DNA of 64,000 nucleotides from an uncultured Erysipelotrichaceae bacterium (GTDB taxonomy: Bacteria > Bacillota_I > Bacilli_A > RFN20 > CAG-826): positions 37,977 through 101,976 of the forward strand of contig CADAIJ010000006.1 of the NCBI GenBank assembly GCA_902787955.1, read 5' to 3'. Numbering within the stretch: the stretch's first letter is position 1; every line of letters starts with the position of its first letter. The notes under the pieces are model-generated. The model searched no databases. It saw nothing but the letters and a program-made list of their open reading frames with translations, and had not been told where the DNA came from. Both the position numbers and the translations under genes were made by a program. Of the stretch, positions 18,539-27,295 are shown piece after piece.

Positions 18539-19132
18539 ATGGAAAATAAAAAACGCGGTCTACTCATCATAATGTCTGGCCCAAGTGGTGTTGGAAAAGG
18601 CACTGTTACTAAAGAAGTGATGAAAGATAAGTCACTCAATCTTTTTTATAGTGTTTCCATGACAACTCGTCCACAAAGACCTGGCGAAGAAAACGGTCGC
18701 GAATATTATTTTGTAAGTAAAGAAGAGTTCCAAAGAAATATCGATAATAACAACCTTCTAGAATGGGCTGAATTTGTCGGCAATAGATATGGTACTCCTA
18801 AAGATAAAGTTGAAGAGATGAGAGATAAAGGCTTTAACGTCTATCTTGAAATCGAAGTCAATGGCACAACCCAAGTCTTAAAACAATATAGTGGAAATGA
18901 TATTGTTTCCATCTTCTTAATTCCACCTTCTTTAGAAGAACTCGAGAAGAGAATCCGTGGAAGATCTACTGAAAGTGAAGAAGTTATTAAGGAAAGACTT
19001 GAAAAAGCTAGAAGAGAATTAGGATTAAAATTTAACTACGAATACATTGTTTTAAATGACGAAATTGAACGTGCTGCTGAAGAAATTAAAAGCATCATCC
19101 GTTCTAAAATGAATTCAACAATAACCAAATAG
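18539..19132 (+). CDS. gmk: Guanylate kinase
   Basis: This phosphorylates GMP to GDP with ATP. At 197 residues it is typical. Walker A SGPSGVGKGTV is at 13-23, the GMP-binding block SVSMTTRPQRPGEENGREYYFV at about 38-59, and the lid region RLEKARREL near 150. No Shine-Dalgarno is present; a consensus promoter ends 6 nt before the ATG, so the message is probably leaderless. It heads a long operon in the Bacillus order gmk-priA-...-rsmB-rlmN-stp-pkn-rsgA-rpe, without rpoZ, coaBC, def or fmt. Confidence 0.96.
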   Translation: MENKKRGLLIIMSGPSGVGKGTVTKEVMKDKSLNLFYSVSMTTRPQRPGEENGREYYFVSKEEFQRNIDNNNLLEWAEFVGNRYGTPKDKVEEMRDKGFNVYLEIEVNGTTQVLKQYSGNDIVSIFLIPPSLEELEKRIRGRSTESEEVIKERLEKARRELGLKFNYEYIVLNDEIERAAEEIKSIIRSKMNSTITK

Positions 19133-19151
19133 TTTTAAGGTGGTTTATTGA

Positions 19152-21347
19152 ATGAGACTACTTCAAGTCTTGATTGAAAGAAAGGCCCAGTCTCTCAATA
19201 GACTTTTTTCTTATTATTACGAAGGAAATAAACCAGTTGATAAAGGATTTCGTGTACTAGTTTCTTTTGCTCATAAAGAAGTAGTGGCCTATGTCAAAAA
19301 CGTTGAAACAATTAATAAAACTATTGATGAAATAGAAAAAGAATCAGGCTTTAAAATATCCTCAATTATTGATGTTATTGATGAAAAACCTTTATTAAAT
19401 GAAGAATTAATGGAACTCGCTACAAAGGTATCAGATTACTATCTTGCACCTGAAATTAGTGTGCTTCAAGCAATGCTTCCAACTTCACTTAAACCCGCAA
19501 GAAGTGCCCTCAATGGTCCTAAAATTGCATATGATAAATATGTTCATGTTATTGATGATAATGAAGATGGCTTAACTCCGAAACAAGTTGAATTATTACG
19601 ATTAATCAAAGAAAACATCAAAGTTCTTAAAACTGAAATTAAATCTCAATCAGTCCTCGATAAATTAATTAAAGCTGGAAAAGTAAATATCGTTTTAGTG
19701 GAAAAACAGAGACTTAATCTTTCGCCTCTTTTTAAAGATGAGAAGAAAGTTTTAACTGAAGAACAAATTAACGCAATTGAATCAGTTAAAAATACAGATA
19801 GAACCGTTACTTTAATCGAAGGAGTTACTGGTTCAGGTAAGACTGAAGTATATCTTTCTTTAGCGGATTATTATCTAAAACAAAATAAGAACGTTTTAAT
19901 TTTAGTTCCTGAAATTGCTTTAACACCTGTCATGATGTCTTATTTCATTTCTAAATTTAAAGATAAGATCGCTATTTTGCATAGTGAACTTACAAATGCC
20001 GAAAAATATGATGAATATCGTCGTATTGCTAATTGCAAGTGCAATATTGTTGTCGGAACTAGAAGTGCTATATTTGCACCTCTAACTAATATTGGTTTAA
20101 TCGTTTTAGACGAGGAGCATGTTGAATCATATAAGCAAGATTCTCTTCCATATTATCACGCTAAAGATGTGGCAATTATGAGAGCGGAATATTATGGTGC
20201 TAAAGTTGTTTTAGGAAGTGCCACTCCTTCTTTAGAAAGTAGAGCAAGAGCGATGAAGGGAAATTATAATTTTGTTCTTATGAATAAACGAATAAACCAG
20301 CAAGAACTCCCTCAAACTAGAATAATTGACCTTTCTAAACCATATAATTTAACTCGTGAATCTTTCATTTTTTCAAAGCAACTTATTGAAGAGCTTAAGA
20401 ATGTTTTAATACGCAAAGAACAAGCTATTTTGCTTATTAATAGACGAGGCTTTTCCGGAAATATAACCTGCCGTAACTGTGGACATTATTTTGTATGTCC
20501 TGATTGTAATATTCCTCTTACTTATCATAAAAAAGACAATATGCTTAAGTGCCATCACTGTGGTCATGTTGAGTTCTTTGAAGAGTTTTGTCCAGAATGC
20601 GGATCTCATTATTTTTCTAAAAGTGGATTTGGAACAGAAAGAATTTGTGAAGAAGTAACTAAACTTTTTCCAAATGCTAGAGTGTGTCGACTTGATTCTG
20701 ATGTTGGTGAAGTTAGAAATAATATCGCTAAAACAATCAAAGCGTTTTTAAACCAAGAATATGATGTTTTAGTCGGAACTCAGATGATCGCTAAAGGCCA
20801 TGATTTCCCAAATGTTACATTAGTTGGAGCAGTTTTAGCAGATATTGGTCTATCAATGCCAACTTATCGTGCTAGTGAAATTACATTTGAATTAATTACT
20901 CAGGCTGTTGGAAGAAGTGGCCGTTCAAATAAAGTGGGGCAAGCAATTATTCAAACATTTAATCCAATGCACTATGCTGTCATCTTAGCATCCCATCAAG
21001 ATTATGAAGGTTTCTTTAAAAAAGAAATGGGTATTAGAAAAGTCCAACAATATCCACCTTTTACATATTTAGCAACTCTCGAATTAAACGGAAAAGATGA
21101 AGAATATGTCACCCAAACAATTACAAAAATTAAGGATGATATGAATGATAAACTAGCCCCAGATGTTCAAGTTTTAGGGCCTGTTAAACCATACATTGAA
21201 AAAGAAAATGACAATTTTAGAAGAGTTATATTAGTAAAATATAAAAATAGTGATAAAATAAAGCCATATTTATCCGAGATTTTAGATTCTTTGAAACTAA
21301 ATTCTCGTTTGAATATAAAAATCAATATTAACCCATACAACTTCTAG
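19152..21347 (+). CDS. priA: Primosomal protein N' (replication restart helicase)
   Basis: PriA recognises abandoned forks and reloads the replicative helicase. At 731 residues it is at the short end of the family. The 3'-end binding domain comprises about 1-110. Walker A GVTGSGKT is at 224-231 and Walker B is DEEH (VLDEEHVESYKQD). Eight cysteines in four CxxC pairs between about 437 and 480 bind two zinc ions (CRNC, CPDC, CHHC, CPEC). Helicase motifs V/VI include GTQMIAKGHDFPNV and QAVGRSGRS. Shine-Dalgarno AAGGTGG precedes the ATG. All catalytic residues look intact. Confidence 0.95.
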   Translation: MRLLQVLIERKAQSLNRLFSYYYEGNKPVDKGFRVLVSFAHKEVVAYVKNVETINKTIDEIEKESGFKISSIIDVIDEKPLLNEELMELATKVSDYYLAPEISVLQAMLPTSLKPARSALNGPKIAYDKYVHVIDDNEDGLTPKQVELLRLIKENIKVLKTEIKSQSVLDKLIKAGKVNIVLVEKQRLNLSPLFKDEKKVLTEEQINAIESVKNTDRTVTLIEGVTGSGKTEVYLSLADYYLKQNKNVLILVPEIALTPVMMSYFISKFKDKIAILHSELTNAEKYDEYRRIANCKCNIVVGTRSAIFAPLTNIGLIVLDEEHVESYKQDSLPYYHAKDVAIMRAEYYGAKVVLGSATPSLESRARAMKGNYNFVLMNKRINQQELPQTRIIDLSKPYNLTRESFIFSKQLIEELKNVLIRKEQAILLINRRGFSGNITCRNCGHYFVCPDCNIPLTYHKKDNMLKCHHCGHVEFFEEFCPECGSHYFSKSGFGTERICEEVTKLFPNARVCRLDSDVGEVRNNIAKTIKAFLNQEYDVLVGTQMIAKGHDFPNVTLVGAVLADIGLSMPTYRASEITFELITQAVGRSGRSNKVGQAIIQTFNPMHYAVILASHQDYEGFFKKEMGIRKVQQYPPFTYLATLELNGKDEEYVTQTITKIKDDMNDKLAPDVQVLGPVKPYIEKENDNFRRVILVKYKNSDKIKPYLSEILDSLKLNSRLNIKININPYNF

Positions 21348-21361
21348 GAGGATTTAATCAA

Positions 21362-21859
21362 ATGATTATTATTTCCATCAGCGGTCTTGATCCATATGTT
21401 ACCGCTCATTATTCAAGGGATCACACAGCTAACTTAGCTAATCTATTCGAAGTCGAAGAAACTGAAATAGCCTTCGAGGCAACATCAAATGTGATGGTTT
21501 ATAAAGGTGTTGAACAACTTTCTTGGAACGCATTAGTTAGAGTGTACGCTCCTCATAAATATGAAGTCCTAGAGAAAATGGTCGCTCAATACTTATCTCA
21601 AACTTTAAAAGATTTTTCAATTCATGTTATCGTGGAATTCCATTATATTCATGATCATTCTCAACATTTATCATTTAATGATAGCTATCCTCGTTACATT
21701 GACGAAAAACATATCGACTTTACTCAAGAAGAGTTTGAAGAAGACGAAGATGAAGATGCAGGATATAACGAAAATATTTACGATGGTAACATTTTTGAAG
21801 GTTTTGAAGAAAAACTTGATGAAGTCTATGATCGCTTAGAAAAGGAAGCAAAGAAATAA
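21362..21859 (+). CDS. Hypothetical protein with acidic C-terminal tail
   Basis: This is a 165-residue cytoplasmic protein I do not recognise. Residues 1-105 alternate strands and helices (IIISISGLDP, then NALVRVYAPH and FSIHVIVEFHY) in a layout reminiscent of the tautomerase-like DUF1904 proteins, but I cannot confirm this and there is no N-terminal proline. Residues 115-165 are very acidic, with runs of Glu/Asp and a C-terminal amphipathic helix. It sits between priA and the rsmB homologue, exactly where def and fmt lie in Bacillus. AGGAGG lies 9 bases ahead of the ATG. Confidence 0.6.
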   Translation: MIIISISGLDPYVTAHYSRDHTANLANLFEVEETEIAFEATSNVMVYKGVEQLSWNALVRVYAPHKYEVLEKMVAQYLSQTLKDFSIHVIVEFHYIHDHSQHLSFNDSYPRYIDEKHIDFTQEEFEEDEDEDAGYNENIYDGNIFEGFEEKLDEVYDRLEKEAKK

Positions 21860-21860
21860 T

Positions 21861-23117
21861 ATGATTGAACTCGAACTTTCTCAAAAACTTTTACTTAAAA
21901 TAATCTACGAAGACAAAGAATTCAAAAAAGTAATTAAAGAAGAATTCTTAAAAGAAGATAACGCTAATTTGTCTCATCAAGTCACATCCTTAATTGGCTG
22001 TGTTCTTCGTCATTATACCTTCTTAACTTATCTTCTTAAACCATACGAATTATCTAACGAAGATACCTGCTATTTACTCGCCGCTTTAGCGAATAATTTA
22101 TTCGTAAAATCTTTAGATGTTAATAAGGTAAATGAATTCATAAAAACAATATTAAACGATAGATACTCCAGCGAATTGGAAAAAATTCTCACTTATGAAG
22201 GTAGTGTTAAAGACTTACATGAATCTAATTCTCCTAAAGATGATGAGAAATTTATCGCTATGCGTTTTAATGTTCCAAATTATCTTTATAAGATGTGGAA
22301 GAAGCACTTTGGAACAGGTATCACTTTCAAAGTTTTAAAACGCAATATCAAAGTTGCTTCCCAATATCTCCGTGTTAACACAATGAAGACAATGGAAGAT
22401 ACTTTACTTGCTGAAAATAAAGATTTCGCTAAAACAGAATTTGATGACATTGTCGTTTATAACGGTAAAGGCAATATTCGTAAAACCGAAGCTTATAAGA
22501 AATATTTAGTTTTCAATGAAAAGATTGCTATGAAACAAGCTGTGGATAAAGTTTTCACTCCTGATTTAGAATATGTAACTTTATTCTCAGGCGCCGATAA
22601 CGCTGCTTTTAGAGAACTATATTTAAGAGCTAATAAGAAAGTTGGTCTTTCTGTTGCAGTTCCTTCTATCGATGAAAGAGCAGATATTCTCCGCCACATT
22701 CGTTTGGAAAAATGCACTAATGTTAATTTATTTGAAGCAACAGATTTCACCATGATGAAAGCAGCGATTACTTCTCCTCAAGATTTAATCGTTTTAATGC
22801 CAAAATCATCATCCTTTGATCTCATTAGATTATACCCAGATTACTTACTACATTTTAAACAATCTAATTTAGATGAACTTATTAGAGTTCAAAAAGAATC
22901 ATTACAAGAGTTCTCTAAATTCTTAGTAACTGATGGCCTCCTCCTTTATATGGTGGACACAATGAACAAGAAAGAAAGTGTTGATGTCATTCAAGATTTC
23001 TTAAGTAAGAATAAAGACTTTGAACTTGTTGAACATCGTCAATATTATCCATTCGAAAAAGAAGACTCCACTTTCTATTACGCTATCTTAAAGAAAGTCG
23101 ATCATAATAATGATTAA
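21861..23117 (+). CDS. Degenerate RsmB-like protein, probably not a methyltransferase
   Basis: The position (priA - this - rlmN) and architecture match RsmB, the 16S rRNA m5C967 methyltransferase: a NusB-like helical domain (1-120), then the RNA-binding linker SQYLRVNTMKT (167-177) and a Rossmann-like domain. The catalytic parts are gone. The SAM motif (normally DLCAAPGGKT) reads YVTLFSGADNAAF near 238-250. The PCSG cysteine motif reads PKSSS at 314-318. The second, TC motif (normally YSTCS) reads LYMVDT at 362-367. Both catalytic cysteines are therefore absent, yet the 418-residue frame is intact with its own start and coupling to rlmN (8-nt overlap). It is probably a retained pseudoenzyme that binds rRNA or a subunit. 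Confidence 0.7.
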   Translation: MIELELSQKLLLKIIYEDKEFKKVIKEEFLKEDNANLSHQVTSLIGCVLRHYTFLTYLLKPYELSNEDTCYLLAALANNLFVKSLDVNKVNEFIKTILNDRYSSELEKILTYEGSVKDLHESNSPKDDEKFIAMRFNVPNYLYKMWKKHFGTGITFKVLKRNIKVASQYLRVNTMKTMEDTLLAENKDFAKTEFDDIVVYNGKGNIRKTEAYKKYLVFNEKIAMKQAVDKVFTPDLEYVTLFSGADNAAFRELYLRANKKVGLSVAVPSIDERADILRHIRLEKCTNVNLFEATDFTMMKAAITSPQDLIVLMPKSSSFDLIRLYPDYLLHFKQSNLDELIRVQKESLQEFSKFLVTDGLLLYMVDTMNKKESVDVIQDFLSKNKDFELVEHRQYYPFEKEDSTFYYAILKKVDHNND

Positions 23118-24162
23118 TCTTTACGGACAAGAAATAAAAAAACTTGAGGAACTTTTGATTAGCCGCGGTCAAAAGAAGTTTCGTGCTACTCAATTATTCT
23201 CTTGGATTTACGAAAAGAAAGTCACTGATTTTGATGAGATGAGTGATGTTTCCAAAACTTTCCGTGAAGAACTTAAACGTGATTTTTGTTTAGTTCAACC
23301 TAAAATCTTTAAAAAACAAGTTAGTAATGATGGGACAATTAAACTCCTTCTTGAACTTGAAGATGGTTCTAAAGTTGAAACAGCCTTAATGCCTTATAAC
23401 TATGGGAACGCAATATGTGTTTCATCTCAAGTAGGCTGCAATATGGCTTGTGCGTTTTGTGCCTCTGGTCTTCTTAAAAAGAAGAGAAACCTCGAAGTCC
23501 ATGAAATGGTCGGTCAAATCCTTGTTATGAATAAGTTACTTGAAGAAAGAAATGAACGAGTAACTCATATAGTTGTTATGGGAACTGGTGAACCATTTGA
23601 TAATTATGATAATGTTTTAGATTTTGTTCGAATCGCAAATCACCCAAAAGGCTTTGCGATTGGAGCAAGACACATAACTATCTCAACTTGTGGTATCGTT
23701 CCAGGAATCTTAAGATACGCTAAAGAAGGTCTTCAAACTAACTTAGCTATCTCCTTACATGCCCCTAACGATGAAATTAGAAATAAAATTATGCCTATTT
23801 CAAAAGGCTATCCACTTGATAAATTAATGGAAGCAGTACGCTTTTATGAGCGTGAAGCGGGTCGAAGAGTGACATTTGAGTACATTATGTTAAAAAATGT
23901 TAATGATTCGATTGAACACGCGAAAGAATTAGTTAAACTAATTAAAGGAACTTTGGCGTACGTTAACCTAATTCCTTATAACCCAGTGGATGAAAATTCA
24001 TTTGAAAGAAGTCCAGATAAAGCTGTTCATGATTTCATGTCTTATTTAATGAAACACGGAGTTAACACGACAGTTAGAAAAGAATTTGGTAACGATATTG
24101 ATGCTGCCTGTGGACAATTAAGAGCAAAAGAACATTATGAAGAAGAAAGACGAAAAAATTAG
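23110..24162 (+). CDS. rlmN: Dual-specificity 23S rRNA/tRNA adenine-C2 methyltransferase
   Basis: This radical SAM enzyme methylates A2503 of 23S rRNA and A37 of some tRNAs. At 350 residues it is full length. The [4Fe-4S] motif CxxxCxxC is at Cys110, Cys114 and Cys117 (GCNMACAFC). The methyl-carrying C-terminal cysteine is in AACGQLR near 338. VVMGTGEPFDNYDNV and ISTCGIVPGI are present as expected. It overlaps the RsmB-like gene by 8 nt and the phosphatase gene by 26 nt. Confidence 0.96.
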   Translation: MINLYGQEIKKLEELLISRGQKKFRATQLFSWIYEKKVTDFDEMSDVSKTFREELKRDFCLVQPKIFKKQVSNDGTIKLLLELEDGSKVETALMPYNYGNAICVSSQVGCNMACAFCASGLLKKKRNLEVHEMVGQILVMNKLLEERNERVTHIVVMGTGEPFDNYDNVLDFVRIANHPKGFAIGARHITISTCGIVPGILRYAKEGLQTNLAISLHAPNDEIRNKIMPISKGYPLDKLMEAVRFYEREAGRRVTFEYIMLKNVNDSIEHAKELVKLIKGTLAYVNLIPYNPVDENSFERSPDKAVHDFMSYLMKHGVNTTVRKEFGNDIDAACGQLRAKEHYEEERRKN

Positions 24163-24895
24163 AGGCGTATTCGCTTATAAGACTGACCCAGGTCGAGTTA
24201 GGGTAACTAACGAAGATCATGCAGCAGTTTTAACATGCTCTGCTGGCTATGTCTTAATGGTCGTTTGCGATGGTATGGGTGGACATAATAAAGGTGATTA
24301 TGCATCTAAACTTGCCATTGATACCGTTTGTGAAGAATTTAGAAAAGTTACTAAATTTTTAACACCACTTTCTGTTCGTAATTGGATCACTCGTACTGTC
24401 CGTAAAGCTAATAGCATTATTTATAATGAAGCTCAAACCGGCGAAGAATATAAAGATATGGGTACAACCTTAGTTATGGCCCTTTTATATAAAGATAGTA
24501 TTTTCATCGCCAATGTTGGTGATAGTAGAGCATACGCTGTTCGTTACGCTGGTTTAAAACAACTTACCCAAGATCAAACTTATGTTGAATATCTTTATAG
24601 AACAGGAAAGATGACTAAAGAAGAAACTGAAGTATCTGAAAAACGTCATATTTTAATGAATGCTTTAGGTAGCTTCCCATCTGTTTCCTGTGATATATCA
24701 GTAGTTACTAATATTAAAAGTCCAATTTTACTTTGTAGTGATGGACTTTATAACAATGCTTCTGAAGCAGAAATTCATCGTGCATTACGTAGTAATGATT
24801 CAGTAGAACAAAAGATTGATACTTTAATTGGAATTGCTAACGCAAATGGTGGCTCTGATAACATTGGTATTGCATATTGGGAGGCGATTGAATAA
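24137..24895 (+). CDS. stp: PPM-family Ser/Thr protein phosphatase (Stp/PrpC)
   Basis: This metal-dependent phosphatase reverses phosphorylation by the kinase encoded next door. At 252 residues it is typical. Metal-binding motifs are TNEDH near 25, VCDGMGGHN near 46-54 and SDGLYNN near 199, with the last Asp in GGSDNIGIAYWE near the C-terminus. It starts inside rlmN (26-nt overlap) and overlaps the kinase start by 1 nt. The phosphatase-kinase pair is conserved across Firmicutes. Confidence 0.92.
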   Translation: MKKKDEKIRGVFAYKTDPGRVRVTNEDHAAVLTCSAGYVLMVVCDGMGGHNKGDYASKLAIDTVCEEFRKVTKFLTPLSVRNWITRTVRKANSIIYNEAQTGEEYKDMGTTLVMALLYKDSIFIANVGDSRAYAVRYAGLKQLTQDQTYVEYLYRTGKMTKEETEVSEKRHILMNALGSFPSVSCDISVVTNIKSPILLCSDGLYNNASEAEIHRALRSNDSVEQKIDTLIGIANANGGSDNIGIAYWEAIE

Positions 24896-25773
24896 TGGTT
24901 AAAATCGGTGATCGTATTGATAATCGTTATCGTATTACCGCCCGACTTGGTACTGGTGGTATGGCGGAAGTTTTCGAAGCGAATGATTTTGTTAGTAAAC
25001 GTGTAGTTGCTATTAAAATCATGAGAGAAGAACTTCTTGATAATCATGAAAATGTGGAACGTTTTGAACACGAAGCTACAGCCTGCGCTCAAATGAACCA
25101 TCCTAATATCATTAAAGTTTATAATCATGGTTATTATGATGATCGTCCATACATGGCTTACGAATATATTAAAGGCCAAACTTTAGCAGAAAAACTTGCC
25201 TTTTTAACTCAGTTAACTGTTTTTGAATCTTGTCAAATTATGGTTCAATTACTCGACGCTGTTTCTTATATTCACGCTCACAATATTATTCACCGCGATA
25301 TTAAACCACAAAATATCTTCTATCTAGCAGATGGTACAGTAAAGATTGCTGACTTTGGTATCGCTGTGGATGCAAATATTGATGAAACTAAAACGGAAAA
25401 AGGAATTATGGGTAGTGTTTTCTATCTTGCTCCGGAAATTTGTGAAGGAAAACAATGCTCTATTCAAACAGATATTTATTCGATTGGTGTTACATTCTTT
25501 GAATTAATTACCGGTCGCTTACCATTTGAAGAAGGTCGAGCAGTGGATATTGCTATTGCGCACGTTAAAAAACCTTTCCCAAGTGCCACTAAATATTCAC
25601 CAACCGTTCCAAAAGAAATCGATAAAATTATTTTAAAAGCTTGTAAACGTAATCCAAAGGAAAGATACGCATCTTGTGAAGAAATGAAAAACGCTATTGT
25701 TTCAGCGATGAATAATCATAATAATTTCGTGGAAAAGAAAGGCTTACTTAGAAGGATTTTTGGTTTTAAATAA
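24895..25773 (+). CDS. Hanks-type Ser/Thr protein kinase without PASTA domains
   Basis: A complete kinase domain fills residues 8-270: glycine loop GTGGMAEVF (19-27), VAIK Lys41, catalytic loop HRDIKPQN (133-140) and DFG (153-155), with the activation loop ending in APE. PrkC/PknB relatives continue into a transmembrane helix and extracellular PASTA repeats that sense muropeptides. Here the protein stops at 292 residues with a short basic tail (KKGLLRRIFGFK) and no membrane span. It is therefore a cytosolic or peripheral kinase with no extracellular sensor. It lies between stp and rsgA as prkC does in Bacillus, and overlaps both by 1 nt. Confidence 0.92.
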   Translation: MVKIGDRIDNRYRITARLGTGGMAEVFEANDFVSKRVVAIKIMREELLDNHENVERFEHEATACAQMNHPNIIKVYNHGYYDDRPYMAYEYIKGQTLAEKLAFLTQLTVFESCQIMVQLLDAVSYIHAHNIIHRDIKPQNIFYLADGTVKIADFGIAVDANIDETKTEKGIMGSVFYLAPEICEGKQCSIQTDIYSIGVTFFELITGRLPFEEGRAVDIAIAHVKKPFPSATKYSPTVPKEIDKIILKACKRNPKERYASCEEMKNAIVSAMNNHNNFVEKKGLLRRIFGFK

Positions 25774-26636
25774 TGAGAGGCAAAATCTTATCTACAGTTG
25801 GAGGAGTTTACACTATCTATTCTGATGGTGTTACCTATAATGTTTTTCCAAAAGGAAATCTTAGATTTAAAAATAAACATCTTACTATCGGCGATGATGT
25901 TGAAATTGATGATCGACTAGTTATCGTTGATGTTTATGAAAGAAAGAACGAATTAATTAGACCTAAGTCATCTAATATTGATCAATTATTAATTGTAATG
26001 TCGGTTGTAGAACCAGAACTTTCACTTGAGTTAATCTATAAATTTTTAACTTACGCGAACATGAATAAAATCCCTTCATTAGTCGCACTAACTAAGGTTG
26101 ATAAAGTAAAAGATTTCACTAAGATAAATATTCTTAAAGAAGACCTAAAAAAGATAGGAACTGACCTCTTTTTACTTTCTTATGATGAAAATAGTGAGAT
26201 TGCTAGACTAAAAAATACCCTCGATAATAAGACTACAATTATTATGGGACAAACCGGTGTTGGTAAGTCTTCTTTAATTAATGAAATTGATCCTGCTTTT
26301 AACCGTAAAGTTGGGGAATACTCAATGGCGCTTGGAAGAGGAAAACATAAAACCAAAGAAGTTATTCTTCTCCCATATAATAATGGCTTTATTGGAGACA
26401 CTCCCGGGTTTTCTTCTTTAGAGCTTGATATCTTCAAAGAAGATTTAGCCCATTATTTCCCTGGATATGAAGAATTATATTTAGATTGTTATTTCAGCGA
26501 TTGCTTACATCAAAATGAGAAAGAATGTGCGGTAAAAAAGAACATTGAAAACGGACATCTTTCTAAAGAAGCATATGAAACATATCTTAAATTATTGTCT
26601 GAATTGCCTTATCATAAAGAGAGGTTTAAAAAATAA
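25773..26636 (+). CDS. rsgA: Ribosome small subunit-dependent GTPase A
   Basis: RsgA is a circularly permuted GTPase that checks late 30S maturation. At 287 residues it has an N-terminal OB domain (1-65). The permuted motif order shows TKVD (G4) at about 107-110, then the P-loop GQTGVGKSS (159-167), then DTPGF (G3). A C-terminal zinc motif with Cys/His ligands is in CYFSDCLHQNEKEC near 239-252. It overlaps the kinase gene and rpe by 1 nt each. Confidence 0.95.
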   Translation: MRGKILSTVGGVYTIYSDGVTYNVFPKGNLRFKNKHLTIGDDVEIDDRLVIVDVYERKNELIRPKSSNIDQLLIVMSVVEPELSLELIYKFLTYANMNKIPSLVALTKVDKVKDFTKINILKEDLKKIGTDLFLLSYDENSEIARLKNTLDNKTTIIMGQTGVGKSSLINEIDPAFNRKVGEYSMALGRGKHKTKEVILLPYNNGFIGDTPGFSSLELDIFKEDLAHYFPGYEELYLDCYFSDCLHQNEKECAVKKNIENGHLSKEAYETYLKLLSELPYHKERFKK

Positions 26637-27295
26637 TGAATCGTAAAGTATATGTTGCTCCAAGCTTATTAGCCGCTAATAAAGATCATCTTAATGATGA
26701 GATCAAGTTAGTGGAATCTTTAGGCAGTGAATATATTCATTGGGATATTATGGATAATATTTTTGTTCCAAATATTGCCTTAAATAGTAAACAATTACAC
26801 GCTAATTATAATATCCATAAAATGGTTAACGATGTTCATATTATGGTTATTAATCCTATGGATTATGCTAAAGAATTTATCGAAAATGGCGCAGATCTTG
26901 TTACTTTCCATATTGAAGCCACTAAAGATGAAGAAGAAGTTCTTTCTTTAATAGATTTTATTCATTCTAAAGGTGTTAAAGTTGGTATTTCAATTAAGCC
27001 TAAAACCTCTCCTGAAGCTGTTATTAAATATCTAGATAAAATTGAATTAGTTCTTGTAATGTCTGTTGAACCTGGTTTTGGTGGACAAAAATTCATGCCT
27101 AATGCATTAGAAAAAATTTCTTTCTTAAGAAAGTACATCGATGAAAATCATTTAAACTGTTTAATTGAAGTTGATGGTGGAATTAATGATGTCACTGGAC
27201 AAGAATGCATTAAAGCAGGTGTTGATATTTTGGTGGCAGGTTCATATTTATTTGGACACGAAGACATCAAAGAAAGAATCGCTAAGTTAAGATGA
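26636..27295 (+). CDS. rpe: Ribulose-phosphate 3-epimerase
   Basis: This pentose phosphate pathway enzyme interconverts ribulose 5-phosphate and xylulose 5-phosphate. At 219 residues it forms a TIM barrel: APSLLAANKDHL near the N-terminus, HWDIMDNIFVPN (catalytic Asp and metal ligands), VEPGFGGQKFM and EVDGGIND. All ligand positions look intact. It ends in TGA overlapping the next ATG by 4 nt, the order seen in Bacillus (rsgA-rpe). Confidence 0.95.
   Translation: MNRKVYVAPSLLAANKDHLNDEIKLVESLGSEYIHWDIMDNIFVPNIALNSKQLHANYNIHKMVNDVHIMVINPMDYAKEFIENGADLVTFHIEATKDEEEVLSLIDFIHSKGVKVGISIKPKTSPEAVIKYLDKIELVLVMSVEPGFGGQKFMPNALEKISFLRKYIDENHLNCLIEVDGGINDVTGQECIKAGVDILVAGSYLFGHEDIKERIAKLR

Noticed and set aside
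24775..25179. Minus-strand 134-codon frame across stp and the kinase gene
   Set aside because: Antisense to two well-supported genes; composition is that of reversed coding DNA.
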